Positions 1 through 14,619 are shown, counted from the stretch's first letter. The stretch: DNA of 64,000 nucleotides from Deinococcus sp. KNUC1210 (GCF_022344005.1 NZ_CP092190.1:1806001-1870000); one strand, 5' to 3'. Translations and numbers: made by a program. The notes: generated from the sequence alone by a model not told the origin.

Positions 1-11
1 ACGCGGGAACA

Positions 12-791
12 GTGAGCGGAGACGCGCCCGAACTGGGCCAGCGGCTCGCCCAGATCGCCGACGAACTGCGCTCGCATGCGAATCTGGGCCTGCTGTACGT
101 GCAGGACTCGCACGACCTCGCCCGCTACCGCCGCATTCTGGAACTGAGCGCCGAACTCGCCAGCCTGCCCGTTCCGGACGGCGAACCGCTGACGCTGCCC
201 CTGACGCGAACGGCCTACCTGAACAACCTGACGCATATCGGGCCGCTGCTCAGGGCAGAAGCGCTGGTGCGGCGCGGCGAGCGCGTGCTGCTGATGCGCC
301 GCGCCGACAACGGTCTGTGGGGACTGCCCGGCGGACTGGTCGAGGTGGGCGAGACGCTGGCCGAGGCCGCGACCCGCGAACTGTACGAGGAAACCGGGAT
401 GGCAGGGCAGGCCACCCGACTGCTGCTCGTGTCCGATACCCACGCCGACGGCGGCAGCCCGCTGCATATCGTGACTGCCACCTTTCTCTTCGAGGCGGGC
501 GGTGAACCGCAGCCCACCCTGGAAGCGTCCGAAGTCGGCTGGTTTGCCCCCGGTGAGTGGCCCGCGCTGCACGACGGACATCCGGTGCGGCTCGAACGTG
601 CGCTGCGGGCACTGGCAACGCAGGAAACGCTGTTCGATAGCGCCCCGCCGTTTCATCACCCGGCTCAGGCGAGATCGGCCGCCGGACAGCCCCCGGTCTT
701 CAGCCCGGAAGTCGAGCAGGCCCAGAAGCTGCTGAGAACAGTGCTCTTCGGCACGCTCGGGCGGCAGGGCGACCGCTCAACGTCTTCCTGA
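12..791 (+). CDS. NUDIX hydrolase with N-terminal helper domain
   Basis: This is a predicted nucleoside-diphosphate-linked pyrophosphohydrolase. The Nudix box lies at about residues 107-129 and reads GGLVEVGE, then REL, then EETGM, which fits the G-x5-E-x7-RE-x2-EE-x-G pattern with its metal-binding glutamates. Residues 1-60 are helical and resemble the N-terminal domain found on the ADP-ribose/X-linked nucleotide branch (COG1051 type). The tail after residue 200 is low in motifs. A GTG start is chosen, but the frame stays open to the window edge, so the true start could lie upstream. The exact substrate cannot be read from the sequence. The gene is followed 40 bases later by the MMPL exporter in the same direction. 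Confidence 0.85.
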   Translation: MSGDAPELGQRLAQIADELRSHANLGLLYVQDSHDLARYRRILELSAELASLPVPDGEPLTLPLTRTAYLNNLTHIGPLLRAEALVRRGERVLLMRRADNGLWGLPGGLVEVGETLAEAATRELYEETGMAGQATRLLLVSDTHADGGSPLHIVTATFLFEAGGEPQPTLEASEVGWFAPGEWPALHDGHPVRLERALRALATQETLFDSAPPFHHPAQARSAAGQPPVFSPEVEQAQKLLRTVLFGTLGRQGDRSTSS

Positions 792-831
792 CGCCACCTT
801 CACCTCCATATTTCTGCTCTACTACAGCCCA

Positions 832-3072
832 ATGCAACCTCTCGCACGTTTTGTAACGAGCCGCCCCTGGCTGGTTCTGGCCCTGTGGCTGGCGCTGGTG
901 CTGGTGTGTGCGCCGCTGGCCGCCCGCGCTCCTGCCCAGCTCAGTGCCGACCCCGGCAGCCTGACACATTCCGAGAGCGCCACGGTGATCGAACTGCTGA
1001 AGGACAGCTTTGGCGAGGGCGACACCAACACCGTGCTGCTGCTGACCCAGAGCGGGGAAAAGCCCGACAGCCCGGCGTTTCAGGCGGCCTACACCACGCT
1101 GCTCGAAGGGCTGAGAAGCGTGCCCGGCGTGGGCAAGGTGACGCCCTACAGCGCACAGGTGGGATATCCGGCAGTCAGCCCGGACGGCAAACTGACGCTG
1201 TCACTGGCACAGATTCCACTGCGCATACCGGGAACGGCGGCGCTCAAACGGCTGCGGGCGTATCTGGAGACGTGGCAGGCGGGCGCGGGCAAGAATGCTC
1301 CCTTCCGCGTGCGGGTCACGGGCGGGCAGGCCATCGCTAACGATTTCACCACCTACGCCGAATCCGACACCAAACGCAGCGAATTCGCCGCCCTGCCGCT
1401 GACGGCCATCGTGCTGCTGCTGGTATTCGGAGCGCTGGTCGCCACCGGGCTGCCGCTGCTGATGAGCGTGCTGAGCATCACGGTGGCGATGGCGGGCCTG
1501 TACGGCCTGACACAGCTCACGGTGATTTCCACGTTCGCCCAGAGCGTGATCACGCTGCTGGGGCTGGGCGCGGGCATCGACTACGCCCTGCTGATGGTCA
1601 ACCGTTTCCGCGAGGAGTTGCAGCGTCCTCTTCAGCCGGGCGGCGCACAGGGAGCCGCGTACCGCACCGTTCTGACCGCCGGGCGCAGCGTGGCTTTCAG
1701 CGGGCTGACCGTGGCGGTGGCGATGGCCGCCCTGATCATTCCGCCGCTGGCCTTTGTGCGCGGCATGGGCTTCGGGGGCGTGCTGGTGGTGCTGCTCACG
1801 GTGCTCGTCAGCATCACGGCGCTGCCCGCCTGCTTCGTGCTGCTGGGCGAGCGCGTCAACAGCCCGCGCCTGCTGAAACTCACCTGGAGCCAGAACGCCC
1901 GCGCCAGCGAGGCCTGGACGGCCTTCGCCCGCAAAGTCATCGCACGCCCGTGGCTGGGACTGGTGGGCTGCACGGTGCTGCTGCTCGCACTGGCGACGCC
2001 TGCCCTCGACCTGAAGACCGGGTATGCCGGAGCGTTTGGCCTGACGGCGGGCGTGGATTCCCGCGACGCGCTGCGGCAGGTGCAGGCGCTGGGGGCGGGC
2101 GGGCTGCTCAGCAGTTTCGAGGTGGTCTTCGATCTGAAGCAGCAGACATATGGCCCGCAGAGCCGCGAGATGCTGCGCCGCGTCAGCAGCGAGCTTGAGG
2201 CACTGCCGAACGTCCAGACGGTCATCTCACCGTTTCTCACTGCTGCCACACTGCGGGGCGGCGGCAGCAGTCTGGATTCCCTGGGCCAGCTCGCGGCCCT
2301 GACGCGGCGCAGCATCTCGGCAGATCGTCACCACCTGCGCCTGACCATCATTCCGACGCGCTACCTGCGGGCCGATCAGATCGACGCCTTCGAGACGCGC
2401 CTGAGATCGGTGCTGGACACGGCAGGGACCGCCTATCTAGTGGGCGGCGCACCCGTGGGCGAGCGCGAATTCACCCGCGCCATCACCGATTCCACGCCGC
2501 TGGCGATCGGCATCGTCTTCGGCGTCACGTTCCTGTTGTTTCTGTTGGCGTTCCGCAGCATCGTGCTGCCCCTGAAATCCATCCTGATGAACAGCCTGAC
2601 GGTGGGCGCGGCTTACGGCGTGGTCGTGCTGGTGGTGCAGAAGGGATTTTTGGCGGGGCCGCTGGGCATTCCAGACGATGTGGGCGTGCTCGATTCCAGC
2701 CTGCCGCTGCTGCTGTTCGCGGTGCTGTTCGGCCTGAGCATGGATTACGAGATCTTTCTGCTGTCGCGGGTGCAGGAAGAACACCTGCGCGGAGCCAGCA
2801 ACGACGAGGCCATCGTGCTGGCGGTGGGGCGCACGGCCCGCATCATCACGAGCGCTGCCGCCATCATGTTCATCGTGTTCTGCGCCTTCATCGTGGGGCG
2901 TGTGGTGGTGAACAAGAGCATCGGACTGGGGCTGGCCGTGGCGGTGCTGCTCGATGCCACGCTGGTGCGCCTGATTCTGGTGCCCAGCTTTCTGAAACTG
3001 GCCGGAGAGTGGAACTGGTGGCTGCCGAAGTGGCTGGACCGGCTGCTGCCGCATGTGGATATCGAGCACTGA
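832..3072 (+). CDS. MMPL family RND-type transporter
   Basis: This is a large inner-membrane transporter of 746 residues with two repeats of the MMPL fold. Each repeat has one N-terminal membrane helix, an extracytoplasmic loop and a block of about five helices (roughly residues 180-340 and 550-730). The motif [15 protein letters not shown] near residue 248 and its second-half counterpart [18 protein letters not shown] near 638 are the conserved Asp-Tyr segments used for proton coupling in this family. Family members move lipids, pigments or drugs, and the substrate here is unknown. The frame is intact. A TACTAC-like box ends six bases before the ATG, which suggests a leaderless message. Confidence 0.85.
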   Translation: MQPLARFVTSRPWLVLALWLALVLVCAPLAARAPAQLSADPGSLTHSESATVIELLKDSFGEGDTNTVLLLTQSGEKPDSPAFQAAYTTLLEGLRSVPGVGKVTPYSAQVGYPAVSPDGKLTLSLAQIPLRIPGTAALKRLRAYLETWQAGAGKNAPFRVRVTGGQAIANDFTTYAESDTKRSEFAALPLTAIVLLLVFGALVATGLPLLMSVLSITVAMAGLYGLTQLTVISTFAQSVITLLGLGAGIDYALLMVNRFREELQRPLQPGGAQGAAYRTVLTAGRSVAFSGLTVAVAMAALIIPPLAFVRGMGFGGVLVVLLTVLVSITALPACFVLLGERVNSPRLLKLTWSQNARASEAWTAFARKVIARPWLGLVGCTVLLLALATPALDLKTGYAGAFGLTAGVDSRDALRQVQALGAGGLLSSFEVVFDLKQQTYGPQSREMLRRVSSELEALPNVQTVISPFLTAATLRGGGSSLDSLGQLAALTRRSISADRHHLRLTIIPTRYLRADQIDAFETRLRSVLDTAGTAYLVGGAPVGEREFTRAITDSTPLAIGIVFGVTFLLFLLAFRSIVLPLKSILMNSLTVGAAYGVVVLVVQKGFLAGPLGIPDDVGVLDSSLPLLLFAVLFGLSMDYEIFLLSRVQEEHLRGASNDEAIVLAVGRTARIITSAAAIMFIVFCAFIVGRVVVNKSIGLGLAVAVLLDATLVRLILVPSFLKLAGEWNWWLPKWLDRLLPHVDIEH

Positions 3073-3080
3073 GACAAGGA

Positions 3081-3235
3081 CGTGATGTGTGATGAGGGAT
3101 GCGTGATGTGAAGTGCTGATGGACTGAAGTGGCTGTTTTTGTTTTCAAAGAGAAGAACAACCAGAGAAAAATAAACACAGAACAGCAAGTCGCCTGGGCC
3201 TTTCCTCCTCACGCATTCCCCATCACGCATCACCC
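3081..3235. repeat. GTGATG-type intergenic inverted repeats
   Basis: The gap between the MMPL gene and glcF contains G/T/A-rich units such as GATGCGTGATG (about 3099-3109). Its complement CATCACGCATC lies at about 3221-3231. Related strings recur at 17581-17608 and 36588-36599. The function is unknown. The pair could form a long-range hairpin between the two genes. Confidence 0.4.
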
Positions 3236-3256
3236 TTCCCCTCTCCCCCTCCGCGC

Positions 3257-3262
3257 TAAGCT
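3257..3262 (+). promoter_or_regulatory. -10 box for leaderless glcF
   Basis: TAAGCT is followed after seven bases by the GTG chosen as the start of glcF. This spacing matches several other genes in the window and supports the GTG start over upstream in-frame ATG codons. Confidence 0.45.
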
Positions 3263-3269
3263 GACACGC

Positions 3270-4542
<1,273 letters not shown>

Positions 4543-4546
<4 letters not shown>

Positions 4547-4839
4547 CTCTTCGACAGGGCGGCCACCAGTTCGGCCTTGCTCATACGGCTGCGCCCGCTC
4601 AGATCCGCTTCCCTGGCGCGGTTATACAGTTCGTCGCGGCTCAGGTCGCCCAGCGCCTTGTTGGGATTTCCGGTGCCCTGGGTGCGTTTGTTGGGGGTAC
4701 GGCCTTCTTCGCGGCGGCGCTTGTTGACCGTCCGGGCGGCGATCTCCTCGGCCTGTTCCTCCGTCTCTCCGCGCTGCGTCTCGCTGTCCTTGACGTGCTG
4801 ATACTGGCGTTCGTCCTTGTCGCTCCAGGCATCCGGCAT
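4543..4839 (-). CDS. Rho N-terminal-like small basic protein
   Basis: This is a 98-residue charged protein. The start ATG has a strong GGGAGGAA ribosome site, so the longer in-frame extension is rejected. The N-terminal two thirds are rich in Lys, Arg, Glu and Gln. The C-terminal 40 residues ([24 protein letters not shown]) resemble the Rho termination factor N-terminal / SAP-like helix-extended-loop-helix that binds nucleic acid. Similar small proteins are common in Deinococcus and actinobacteria without known function. It is convergent with glcF and the stop codons overlap. Confidence 0.7.
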
Positions 4840-4918
4840 GGTGGTTCCTCCCGCTTTCACCGTAGCGCCGCCCCCGGCCACCGGGATGAAGCGGCGCTCA
4901 GAAGGCCCAGAGCAAGCG

Positions 4919-5629
4919 TTAGGCCCGTCTGGAGCCTTCGTTCAGCTGTGCCAGCCAGATGGTGTGCCGCGCTCCCCTGCCCCTGCCGCTCTTGTCGGTG
5001 CGGGCGTGGACTGTGCGGACCTGCACCGCGTAGCCTGCCGCCGTCAGCCGAGCGGTAAACCCCGTGTCCTGCTCTGCCGACCATACCGCCAGCACGCCGC
5101 CGGGCCGCAGCGCCCGCCGCGCCGCCGCCAGCCCTGCCGGGGTATACAGCCAGTTGTTCTCCTGCTGGGTCATTCCTTCCGGGCCATTGTCCACATCGAG
5201 CAGCACGGCGTCGTATTCGGCGCGGGCGGCGCGGATCACCTCGGCCACATCCGAGATCAGCACCGACACCCGCGAATCGTCGAGCGGTCTTCCCGCTGCC
5301 GCGCCCAGTGCGCCCCGGTTCCACTCGACCACCTCTGGCACCAGTTCGGCCACCACGGCGCTGCCGGTCTCGCCCACCGCCTGAAGCGCCGCCGCCAGCG
5401 TAAAGCCCATGCCCAATCCTCCCACCAGCACCCGCGCCGTCTGCGGGCTTTTCAGCAGCGCACACGCCTGCGTCGCCAGCGCTTCTTCGGAGCCGTGCAG
5501 ACGACTGTTCATCAGTTCGCTGACGTAGCCGGAAATGCGGATAGAAAATTCGTCGCCGCGTTGCCACAGCAGCAGCCGGTCTTGGGTGCCGGGAATGGGG
5601 GCACGGCCCAGAAGCGTCCAGGGAAGCAT
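4919..5629 (-). CDS. Spermidine synthase-fold methyltransferase-like protein
   Basis: This is a 236-residue protein with a Rossmann-type core. VLVGGLGMGFTLAAAL matches the glycine-rich nucleotide-binding motif I. VVAELVPEVVEWNRG supplies the acidic end of strand 2, and DAVLLDVDNGPEG matches the spermine/spermidine synthase active-site strand. The N-terminal section is shorter than in SpeE, so transfer of an aminopropyl group is not certain. A SAM-dependent methyltransferase role is equally possible. The start ATG is chosen because the longer open frame upstream only shadows the opposite permease gene. It lies tail-to-tail with nothing else and is divergent from the permease. Confidence 0.7.
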   Translation of the reverse strand: MLPWTLLGRAPIPGTQDRLLLWQRGDEFSIRISGYVSELMNSRLHGSEEALATQACALLKSPQTARVLVGGLGMGFTLAAALQAVGETGSAVVAELVPEVVEWNRGALGAAAGRPLDDSRVSVLISDVAEVIRAARAEYDAVLLDVDNGPEGMTQQENNWLYTPAGLAAARRALRPGGVLAVWSAEQDTGFTARLTAAGYAVQVRTVHARTDKSGRGRGARHTIWLAQLNEGSRRA

Positions 5630-5836
5630 GGGGGGCAGTGTAGCGGGCGAGCGCTCAGTTCTCTGCGGGCGACAACCCCAGCTTTGCCCCTTCACCTGTC
5701 TACAACCCTGACCGGGCGAACATGAGAAGTTCTCTAAACTGGGACATCCGTCCCGGGCAGCACCAGACGGGTTTTCCTGTGTTCGTGCAGCCTTCCTCTC
5801 CGCTACTTTCCTCTTGCACTCCCAAGGAGCCACAGC

Positions 5837-7312
5837 ATGACCACAGGTATTTGGCAGAAACTCATGCGAACAAAATCCGCCGATGCAGAAGTCGGTGACG
5901 GACACGGGCACGGCGGCGAGCTGAAACGCACGCTGGGCCTGTTTCCGCTGGTAATGCTGGGCGTCGGAGCGACCATCGGCACCGGCATCTTCTTTGCGAT
6001 GGGCGAAGCGGTGCCCAAAGCTGGCCCAGCCGTGATCTGGTCGTTCGTGCTGGCGGGGCTGGCGGCGGCCCTGACCGCGCTGTGTTATGCCGAGCTGGCT
6101 TCCAGCATTCCCGCGTCGGGGTCGGCGTACTCGTACACCTACGTCACCATCGGTGAATTCGTGGCGTACATCGTGGGTGCCTGCCTGCTGCTCGAATATG
6201 CCCTGGCCGCCAGCGCCACCAGTATCGGCTGGTCGGAATATCTGAACAATTTCCTGCAAAACTCGGTGGGCTGGAGTATTCCCGAAGCGCTCAGATCGCC
6301 GCTGCTGGTGCGCGGCGATACCGGGCTGGAAATGCACTGGGGACACATCAATCTGCCGCCGATCATTCTGGTGTGTATGTGCTGCTTTCTGCTGCTGCGC
6401 GGCGCACGCGAGTCGGCCACCGTCAACGCCGTCATGGTCATCATCAAGATCGCCATTCTCGCCTTCTTCTCGGCCGTGGCCTTCAGCGCCTTCAAGACCG
6501 CCAATTTCGTGCCGTTCAACCCCTTCGGTCTGAGCAGCATCGACGGAGCGGGAAACAAGATGGGCATCGTGGCGGCGGCGGGCACCATCTTCTTCTCGTT
6601 CATCGGGCTGGATACCGTCGCCACGGCGGGCGCGGAGGTCAAGAATCCGAAGCGCAACGTGCCGCTGGGCATCATCCTGGCCCTCATCATCGTGGTCGCT
6701 GCGTATATCGCGGTGGCTGTCGCCGCGATGGGCGCACAGCCCGCCTCGGCCTTCAAGGGGCAGGAAGCAGGGCTGGCGGTCATCTTGCAGAACGTGCTGG
6801 GAGCCAAGTGGCCCGCCGTGCTGCTGTCGGCAGGAGCCGTCATTTCGGTCTTCAGCGTCACGCTCGTCACCATCTACGGCCAGACGCGCATCCTGTTTGC
6901 CATCGGGCGCGACGGCCTGATTCCCAAAGCCTTTCAGTCGGTCAATCCGCGCACGCTGGCCCCGGTGGTCAATACGGTGATCGTGTGCGTGGTGGTCGGC
7001 CTGATCGGGGGATTCGTGGACTCGGCGTATCTGTGGGACATGGTGAGCATGGGCACGCTGGTGGCCTTCTCGCTGGTCTCCATCGGCGTGATCGTGATGC
7101 GCTACAAGGCTCCGAATCTGGAGCGCGGCTTCAAGCTGCCGTTTGGCCCCTGGGTCATTCCGGTGCTGAGCGTGGCGGTCTGCATGTTCATCATCAAAGA
7201 CCTGCCCACCGAGACATATCAGGTCTTTTTCATCTGGATGACGGTGGTGATCGTGGGGTACTTCCTGTACGGCATCCGGCATTCCAAACTGGGCCAACAG
7301 GGGTCTTCGTGA
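5837..7312 (+). CDS. APC family amino acid permease
   Basis: This 491-residue membrane protein has about twelve hydrophobic helices. The first carries VGATIGTGIFFAMGEAVP, the broken helix 1 (GxG region) that binds the substrate amine and carboxylate in the amino acid-polyamine-organocation superfamily. FSFIGLDTVATAGAE in helix 6 is also typical of the cationic amino acid transporter branch. The ATG is preceded by CAAGGAGCCACAGC, a good ribosome site. The stop overlaps the start of the UspA gene (GTGA), so the two are translationally coupled, an arrangement seen in APC-Usp pairs. Confidence 0.88.
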   Translation: MTTGIWQKLMRTKSADAEVGDGHGHGGELKRTLGLFPLVMLGVGATIGTGIFFAMGEAVPKAGPAVIWSFVLAGLAAALTALCYAELASSIPASGSAYSYTYVTIGEFVAYIVGACLLLEYALAASATSIGWSEYLNNFLQNSVGWSIPEALRSPLLVRGDTGLEMHWGHINLPPIILVCMCCFLLLRGARESATVNAVMVIIKIAILAFFSAVAFSAFKTANFVPFNPFGLSSIDGAGNKMGIVAAAGTIFFSFIGLDTVATAGAEVKNPKRNVPLGIILALIIVVAAYIAVAVAAMGAQPASAFKGQEAGLAVILQNVLGAKWPAVLLSAGAVISVFSVTLVTIYGQTRILFAIGRDGLIPKAFQSVNPRTLAPVVNTVIVCVVVGLIGGFVDSAYLWDMVSMGTLVAFSLVSIGVIVMRYKAPNLERGFKLPFGPWVIPVLSVAVCMFIIKDLPTETYQVFFIWMTVVIVGYFLYGIRHSKLGQQGSS

Positions 7313-8199
7313 ACACCGCCCTGGTGGGCTATACCCAGGACGCCAGTGGACAGGACGCGTTGGCGCTGGGTCGCCTGATCGCCCGGCACGCGGCGGCGCG
7401 ACTGCTGGTGTGCACGGTGGTGCCGGAAGCGTGGGCGCACCCGTCACTGGGCGCAGTGGATCAGGAATACGCGGCGTATCTGGAGGAACACGCGCAGGAA
7501 ACGCTGGAGAGCGCCCGCGCCGCACTGGAAGACGTGCCAGACGTGCAGTATCTGCGGCAGGCCGCCAATTCGGCCACCACCGGCCTGAGTGAAGCCGCCG
7601 CCCAGCACGGCGCTGACCTGATCGTACTGGGATCGTCGCACAGCGGCTCCAGCGGTCGTCTGAGCCTGGGCAGCATGTCGAGCGAGCTACTGCACCTGTC
7701 GAGCCTGCCGGTGGCTCTGGCTCCCCGCGACTACGCGGCCCAGGCTCCAGCCAACGGCCACATCACCCGCCTGAGCTGCGCCTACGCCGGAACGGAAGTG
7801 TCGAACACGACCGTGCTGGAAGCGCTGCGGCTGGCAACGCTGCTGGGCGTGCCGCTGCGACTGGTGGCCTTCGCCGTGCGCGACCGCCAGATGTACCCGT
7901 CACTGGCGGGCTTCAAGGCCGAAAACATGATCGTGGACGCCTGGCGCGAACGAACCGGAGCCGCACTGGAACGCCTGAAAGAGCAGCTGGCCGGAGTGAC
8001 GCCGCCTATCGAGAGCGTCATGGCCGACGGCGAAGGCTGGGACGCCGCCCTGAGCAACGTGGAGTGGCAGCCGGGCGAACTGCTGGCCCTGGGGTCGAGC
8101 CGCATGGGCGTGCTGAAGCGGGTCTTTCTGGGGTCGAACGCCAGCAAGATCATGCGGGCTGCGCCGGTGCCGGTGCTGGTGCTGCCGAAAGTCGGGTAG
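7309..8199 (+). CDS. Tandem universal stress protein (UspA) domains
   Basis: This is a 296-residue cytoplasmic protein with two UspA folds. The first ends in GSSHSGSSGRLSLGSMSSELL and the second in GSSRMGVLKRVFLGSNASKIM followed by PVPVLVLPK. Both show the G-x2-G-x9-G-(S/T) pattern of ATP-binding Usp proteins. The start is the GTG that overlaps the permease stop by three bases, so it forms one operon with the transporter. By analogy with fused APC-Usp proteins it may sense nucleotides and tune uptake. That role is inferred. Confidence 0.85.
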   Translation: MNTALVGYTQDASGQDALALGRLIARHAAARLLVCTVVPEAWAHPSLGAVDQEYAAYLEEHAQETLESARAALEDVPDVQYLRQAANSATTGLSEAAAQHGADLIVLGSSHSGSSGRLSLGSMSSELLHLSSLPVALAPRDYAAQAPANGHITRLSCAYAGTEVSNTTVLEALRLATLLGVPLRLVAFAVRDRQMYPSLAGFKAENMIVDAWRERTGAALERLKEQLAGVTPPIESVMADGEGWDAALSNVEWQPGELLALGSSRMGVLKRVFLGSNASKIMRAAPVPVLVLPKVG

Positions 8200-8214
8200 A
8201 AGTAGGGGAGTAAT

Positions 8215-8306
8215 CAGTGCTTTTTGCTCGATCTGTTAGGAAGGTACATCGTGACAGCTCAGCACGTGACACGACTCATTCGCGTACTGAGCTGTCATAA
8301 GCACTG
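8215..8306. repeat. Nested inverted repeat after the usp gene
   Basis: Perfect 11-base arms TGACAGCTCAG (8252-8262) and CTGAGCTGTCA (8287-8297) are enclosed by 8-base arms CAGTGCTT (8215-8222) and AAGCACTG (8299-8306). As RNA this would fold into a long stem-loop at the end of the permease-usp message. It could instead be the end of a former mobile element. There is no clear T-tract, so a simple terminator is not assured. Confidence 0.5.
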
Positions 8307-8421
8307 TTCATTAAAATAAAGAGCTTAACTGCTGTGTATTTCTCAAAGTCCGAAATGGTCTTATATGCTACGACATTTATAAAACCATGATGAGGGTTTG
8401 TCCAAATTTGGGCCGACGTTT

Positions 8422-8934
8422 TTATTTCACTCTTGTAATTTTACAAGATTTTGTTATACCCGCACTATCCGCTTTAGTTGATAGATAGATGTCCTTTTGA
8501 TTTTGTATACTTCCTGCATTTTCATATTCAAAGAGCCGTCCTTTTATTTCAGACGTAGAATCATCAATATCTTCGCTGAAAATAATACACAAATGTGTAG
8601 TTTTTTTGACACCTTTCTCTAGATAGGAGACTGAGTAGTAGGACTTTTTCTGTGTGTCTGCCTCTTTATAGCTAAACTCATAAAGATTAGTCAAATCATC
8701 TGCATCACTTGAGCTATAAATGTAGTCATTAGGGCCATAAAAAGGAGGAAGAAGGTAGGATTTTTTCATCGGTATTGTAAATGTATGAATGTCTATTTGC
8801 GAGCTTATCCGCCAACTTTGACCGGAAGAAAACAGGCCACCATGCTGAGCGTCCATGTGGCTTGATGGAGCAGGAGCACATCCAAAAATGACCATAGTGA
8901 GTGCCAGAGTGGAGAATTTTCCGGAATTTTTCAT
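8422..8934 (-). CDS. Putative lipoprotein of unknown function
   Basis: I do not recognise this 170-residue protein. It begins with a lipoprotein signal: a charged N-terminus, a hydrophobic stretch and a lipobox VIFGC at about residues 15-19, so Cys19 would be lipid-anchored. The rest is rich in Ser, Asp, Tyr and Lys and appears extracytoplasmic. Codon use is AT-rich, unlike all its neighbours. This marks the gene as a likely acquisition. The ATG has TGAGGAA directly upstream. A TATAGT box (8943-8948) and a 12-base palindrome (8960-8971) lie just before it. Confidence 0.6.
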   Translation of the reverse strand: MKNSGKFSTLALTMVIFGCAPAPSSHMDAQHGGLFSSGQSWRISSQIDIHTFTIPMKKSYLLPPFYGPNDYIYSSSDADDLTNLYEFSYKEADTQKKSYYSVSYLEKGVKKTTHLCIIFSEDIDDSTSEIKGRLFEYENAGSIQNQKDIYLSTKADSAGITKSCKITRVK

Positions 8935-8942
8935 TTCCTCAG

Positions 8943-8972
8943 ACTATAGAGGATCTTGTTGACGCGCGTCAC
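8943..8972 (-). promoter_or_regulatory. Lipoprotein promoter with palindromic operator
   Basis: On the minus strand TATAGT (8943-8948) lies 18 bases from GTGACG (8967-8972). The -35 region sits inside the perfect palindrome TGACGCGCGTCA (8960-8971), which looks like an operator. This is inferred from the sequence only. Confidence 0.4.
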
Positions 8973-9155
8973 TAGCTTGGCCGAGCAATCCTGAAAATTC
9001 ATATAGTTTTACATCTCCTGAATTGAAGGCAACACTGTGGTTTATCACGGTGCGTCTCTCCTCAAGGCTCAAACGTCGATCTTGCCTTAGTTGCTATTGT
9101 TACTGCCACCGCATCTTAAAATAAATGTGAAGATTCATTACATGGTAATCCTAAA

Positions 9156-9233
9156 GTGAGTGCTCAGCCCGTAACAGCTTTGCGACCGCTCAGCATATAA
9201 ATATAAGCTGACTGACATGTGCTGAGCAGTGAC
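9156..9233. repeat. Inverted repeats at the right end of the AT-rich patch
   Basis: GTGAGTGCTCAGC (9156-9168) pairs at 11 of 13 positions with GCTGAGCAGTGAC (9221-9233). Between them lies an imperfect palindrome at 9190-9211 with arms TCAGC and GCTGA. The shared GCTCAGC core links this site with the repeat at 8252-8297. Confidence 0.45.
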
Positions 9234-9326
9234 GTTACATCTTATTTGTCACTGATTTTTTCTGGTCCCAGCATAGAAAACAGACTTACAACTTCGTTGA
9301 TTTACTGGAATGTTTTTCATTCGAAC

Positions 9327-9362
9327 AAAAAAGACTGCCCGCTTATCTACGGGCAGTCTTTT
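9327..9362. terminator. Intrinsic terminator of the pur operon
   Basis: AAAAAGACTGCCCG and CGGGCAGTCTTTT form a near-perfect stem around a loop of about eight bases. The A-tract reads as a T-tract on the minus strand just after purF, so it ends the purine operon. It may also work from the other side. Confidence 0.8.
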
Positions 9363-9383
9363 CGATCCTGAGTCCTCTACGCC

Positions 9384-10844
<1,461 letters not shown>

Positions 10845-10906
10845 GGGTAATTCCTTTGAGCAGCGCGGCAGGGCAGCAGGGAAAGGCGTTGTTGGCAGGA
10901 ACAAAC

Positions 10907-13135
<2,229 letters not shown>

Positions 13136-13139
<4 letters not shown>

Positions 13140-13612
13140 GCAGGCACCTTCTTGAGCAGCTGAAGCTGCCCTCTGTGGTAGGCGATGTGGCGCAGGTGCA
13201 GCCCCAGCGCCGTCAGACGTGGGCGCTCACCCGTGGGAGCGCTGGGCGAAAAGATCATGCCGTTCAGGTCGTCGGGCGTCAGGGCGTGCAGACGCGTCAG
13301 TACCTGTGCCGAAACGCTGTCCAGTCGCGCCAGCACCGCTGCCTTGCCCGCCGCTTCAACCAGGGGCGCGGCCTGCGTGCCCAGCGGCCCGACCCAGGCT
13401 TTGTCTTCCCAGCCCAGAAAGTGATAGGTGGGCGTGCGGTCTTCCAGCACTGTCAGGCGCAGCCAGTCGGCAATGTGCAGCGCGTGCCACGCGGGCGTGT
13501 GCCCCAGCGCCTCAGCCGAGAATTCAGCGTCGCTGAAGCTGTCGAGCGAGCCGCGAAACACGCTGATCTCGGCGGCGTACTGCTCGGCCAGAAAAGCTTG
13601 CAGGGTCGTCAT
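13136..13612 (-). CDS. DinB-like four-helix protein inside the pur operon
   Basis: This 158-residue protein has the DinB/YfiT four-helix metal-binding style. His residues in [13 protein letters not shown] and [15 protein letters not shown] sit where the family's three-histidine metal site is found. Relatives include thiol transferases and stress-expanded proteins in Deinococcus. Both ends overlap neighbouring genes by four bases (ATGA with purQ and with purL). It must therefore be co-transcribed and probably translationally coupled with purine synthesis. A role in the pathway is not known, and no reaction can be assigned. Confidence 0.75.
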
Positions 13613-14277
13613 CTGACCAGTGCGCCTTTCAGACTGGCGAACAGGCCGCGCCCGTCTTCGCTGCCCAGCAGAGCTTCGATGGCGCGTTCCGGATGCGGCA
13701 TCATGCCCAGCACGTTGCCGCGCTCCGACACGATGCCAGCGATATCGTTCAGCGAGCCGTTGGGGTTGTCGAGATAACGGAAGACTACCTGCCCCTCACC
13801 TTCCAGCCGCTCCAGCGTCGGCTGGTCGGCGTAGTAGTTGCCCTCGCCGTGCGCGATGGGAATTTCGATGCGCTGGCCTGCCGTATACGCCGACGTAAAA
13901 GCAGTCCGGGCATTCTCGACACGCAGATGCACCGGCCTGCACAGGAAATGCAGATCCTGGTTGCGGCTGAGTGCGCCGGGCAGCAGCCCACTTTCCGTGA
14001 GCACCTGAAAGCCGTTGCACACCCCCAGAACAAAACCGCCGCGCTCGGCATGGGCCTTGACCGCGCTCATGATCGGGCTGCGGGCAGCAACCGCACCGCT
14101 CCGCAGATGGTCGCCGTAAGAGAAGCCGCCCGGCAGGAACACCAGATCGGTTCCGGCAGGCAGCCCCTCCTCGGTATGCCACACGAAGCGCGAGGCCGGG
14201 TCGAGCTGCGTCTGCGCGGCGTGCAGCGCGTCGGCGTCGCAGTTGGAGCCGGGAAACTGGATGACGGCGACGTTCAT
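13609..14277 (-). CDS. purQ: FGAM synthase glutaminase subunit
   Basis: This class I glutamine amidotransferase subunit feeds ammonia to Pur[10 protein letters not shown] carries the catalytic Cys near residue 88. [14 protein letters not shown] near the end supplies the His and Glu of the triad. [10 protein letters not shown] at the N-terminus is typical of PurQ. The length of 222 residues is normal. Start and stop codons overlap those of purS and the DinB-like gene, which indicates tight coupling. Confidence 0.93.
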   Translation of the reverse strand: MNVAVIQFPGSNCDADALHAAQTQLDPASRFVWHTEEGLPAGTDLVFLPGGFSYGDHLRSGAVAARSPIMSAVKAHAERGGFVLGVCNGFQVLTESGLLPGALSRNQDLHFLCRPVHLRVENARTAFTSAYTAGQRIEIPIAHGEGNYYADQPTLERLEGEGQVVFRYLDNPNGSLNDIAGIVSERGNVLGMMPHPERAIEALLGSEDGRGLFASLKGALVR

Positions 14278-14540
14278 GCCGGGGTGCTTTCCTTCGCTTC
14301 GTCCAGCTCCCAGCGCACGTTTTCCATGACCGGATTGCTCAGCACGTTTTCAGCGATGTCTTTCAGGCGGGTTTCCACCTCTGAGCGTTCGCCTTCGAGG
14401 AACAGTTCGATCAGTTTGCCCACGCGCACGCCGCTGGCGGGGAGGCCCAGATGCGAAAGCGCCCGCTCGACGGTGCGGCCCTGTGGATCGAGAATGGATG
14501 GTTTGAGGGTGACAAAGACTTTGGCCTGGTACTGGGGCAT
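14274..14540 (-). CDS. purS: FGAM synthase subunit PurS
   Basis: This is a small bridging subunit of 88 residues that joins PurL and Pur[30 protein letters not shown] is the standard PurS opening, and [10 protein letters not shown] is the second conserved strand. The start is placed at the ATG before PQYQAKVF, because the longer open frame upstream has no family similarity. The stop overlaps the purQ start. It lies 79 bases downstream of purC. Confidence 0.92.
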   Translation of the reverse strand: MPQYQAKVFVTLKPSILDPQGRTVERALSHLGLPASGVRVGKLIELFLEGERSEVETRLKDIAENVLSNPVMENVRWELDEAKESTPA

Positions 14541-14619
14541 GTGTGGAACCTCGGAAGAGAGGGCTTGGGGAGGAGGAAAACCTGCAGGGCTTCCAGATGT
14601 CAGAGCTGTTCCTGAGTCT

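Larger units (their letters stand above)
8200..9326. other. AT-rich accessory patch
   Basis: Base composition falls sharply here compared with the very GC-rich genes on both sides, and third-codon positions in the single gene inside (8422-8934) are AT-rich. The segment carries imperfect inverted repeats near both ends: GCTCAGCACGTGACA at 8257-8271 and its 13/15 complement at 9213-9227. The stretch 8935-9326 shows no convincing gene. The sequence suggests acquired DNA between the usp gene and the purF terminator, but no transposase is present. Confidence 0.6.

Noticed and set aside
4919..7525. Long minus-strand open frame extending over the amino acid permease
   Set aside because: Only its 3' part (up to 5629) resembles a known fold. 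The rest is His/Arg/Gln-rich shadow of the permease gene.
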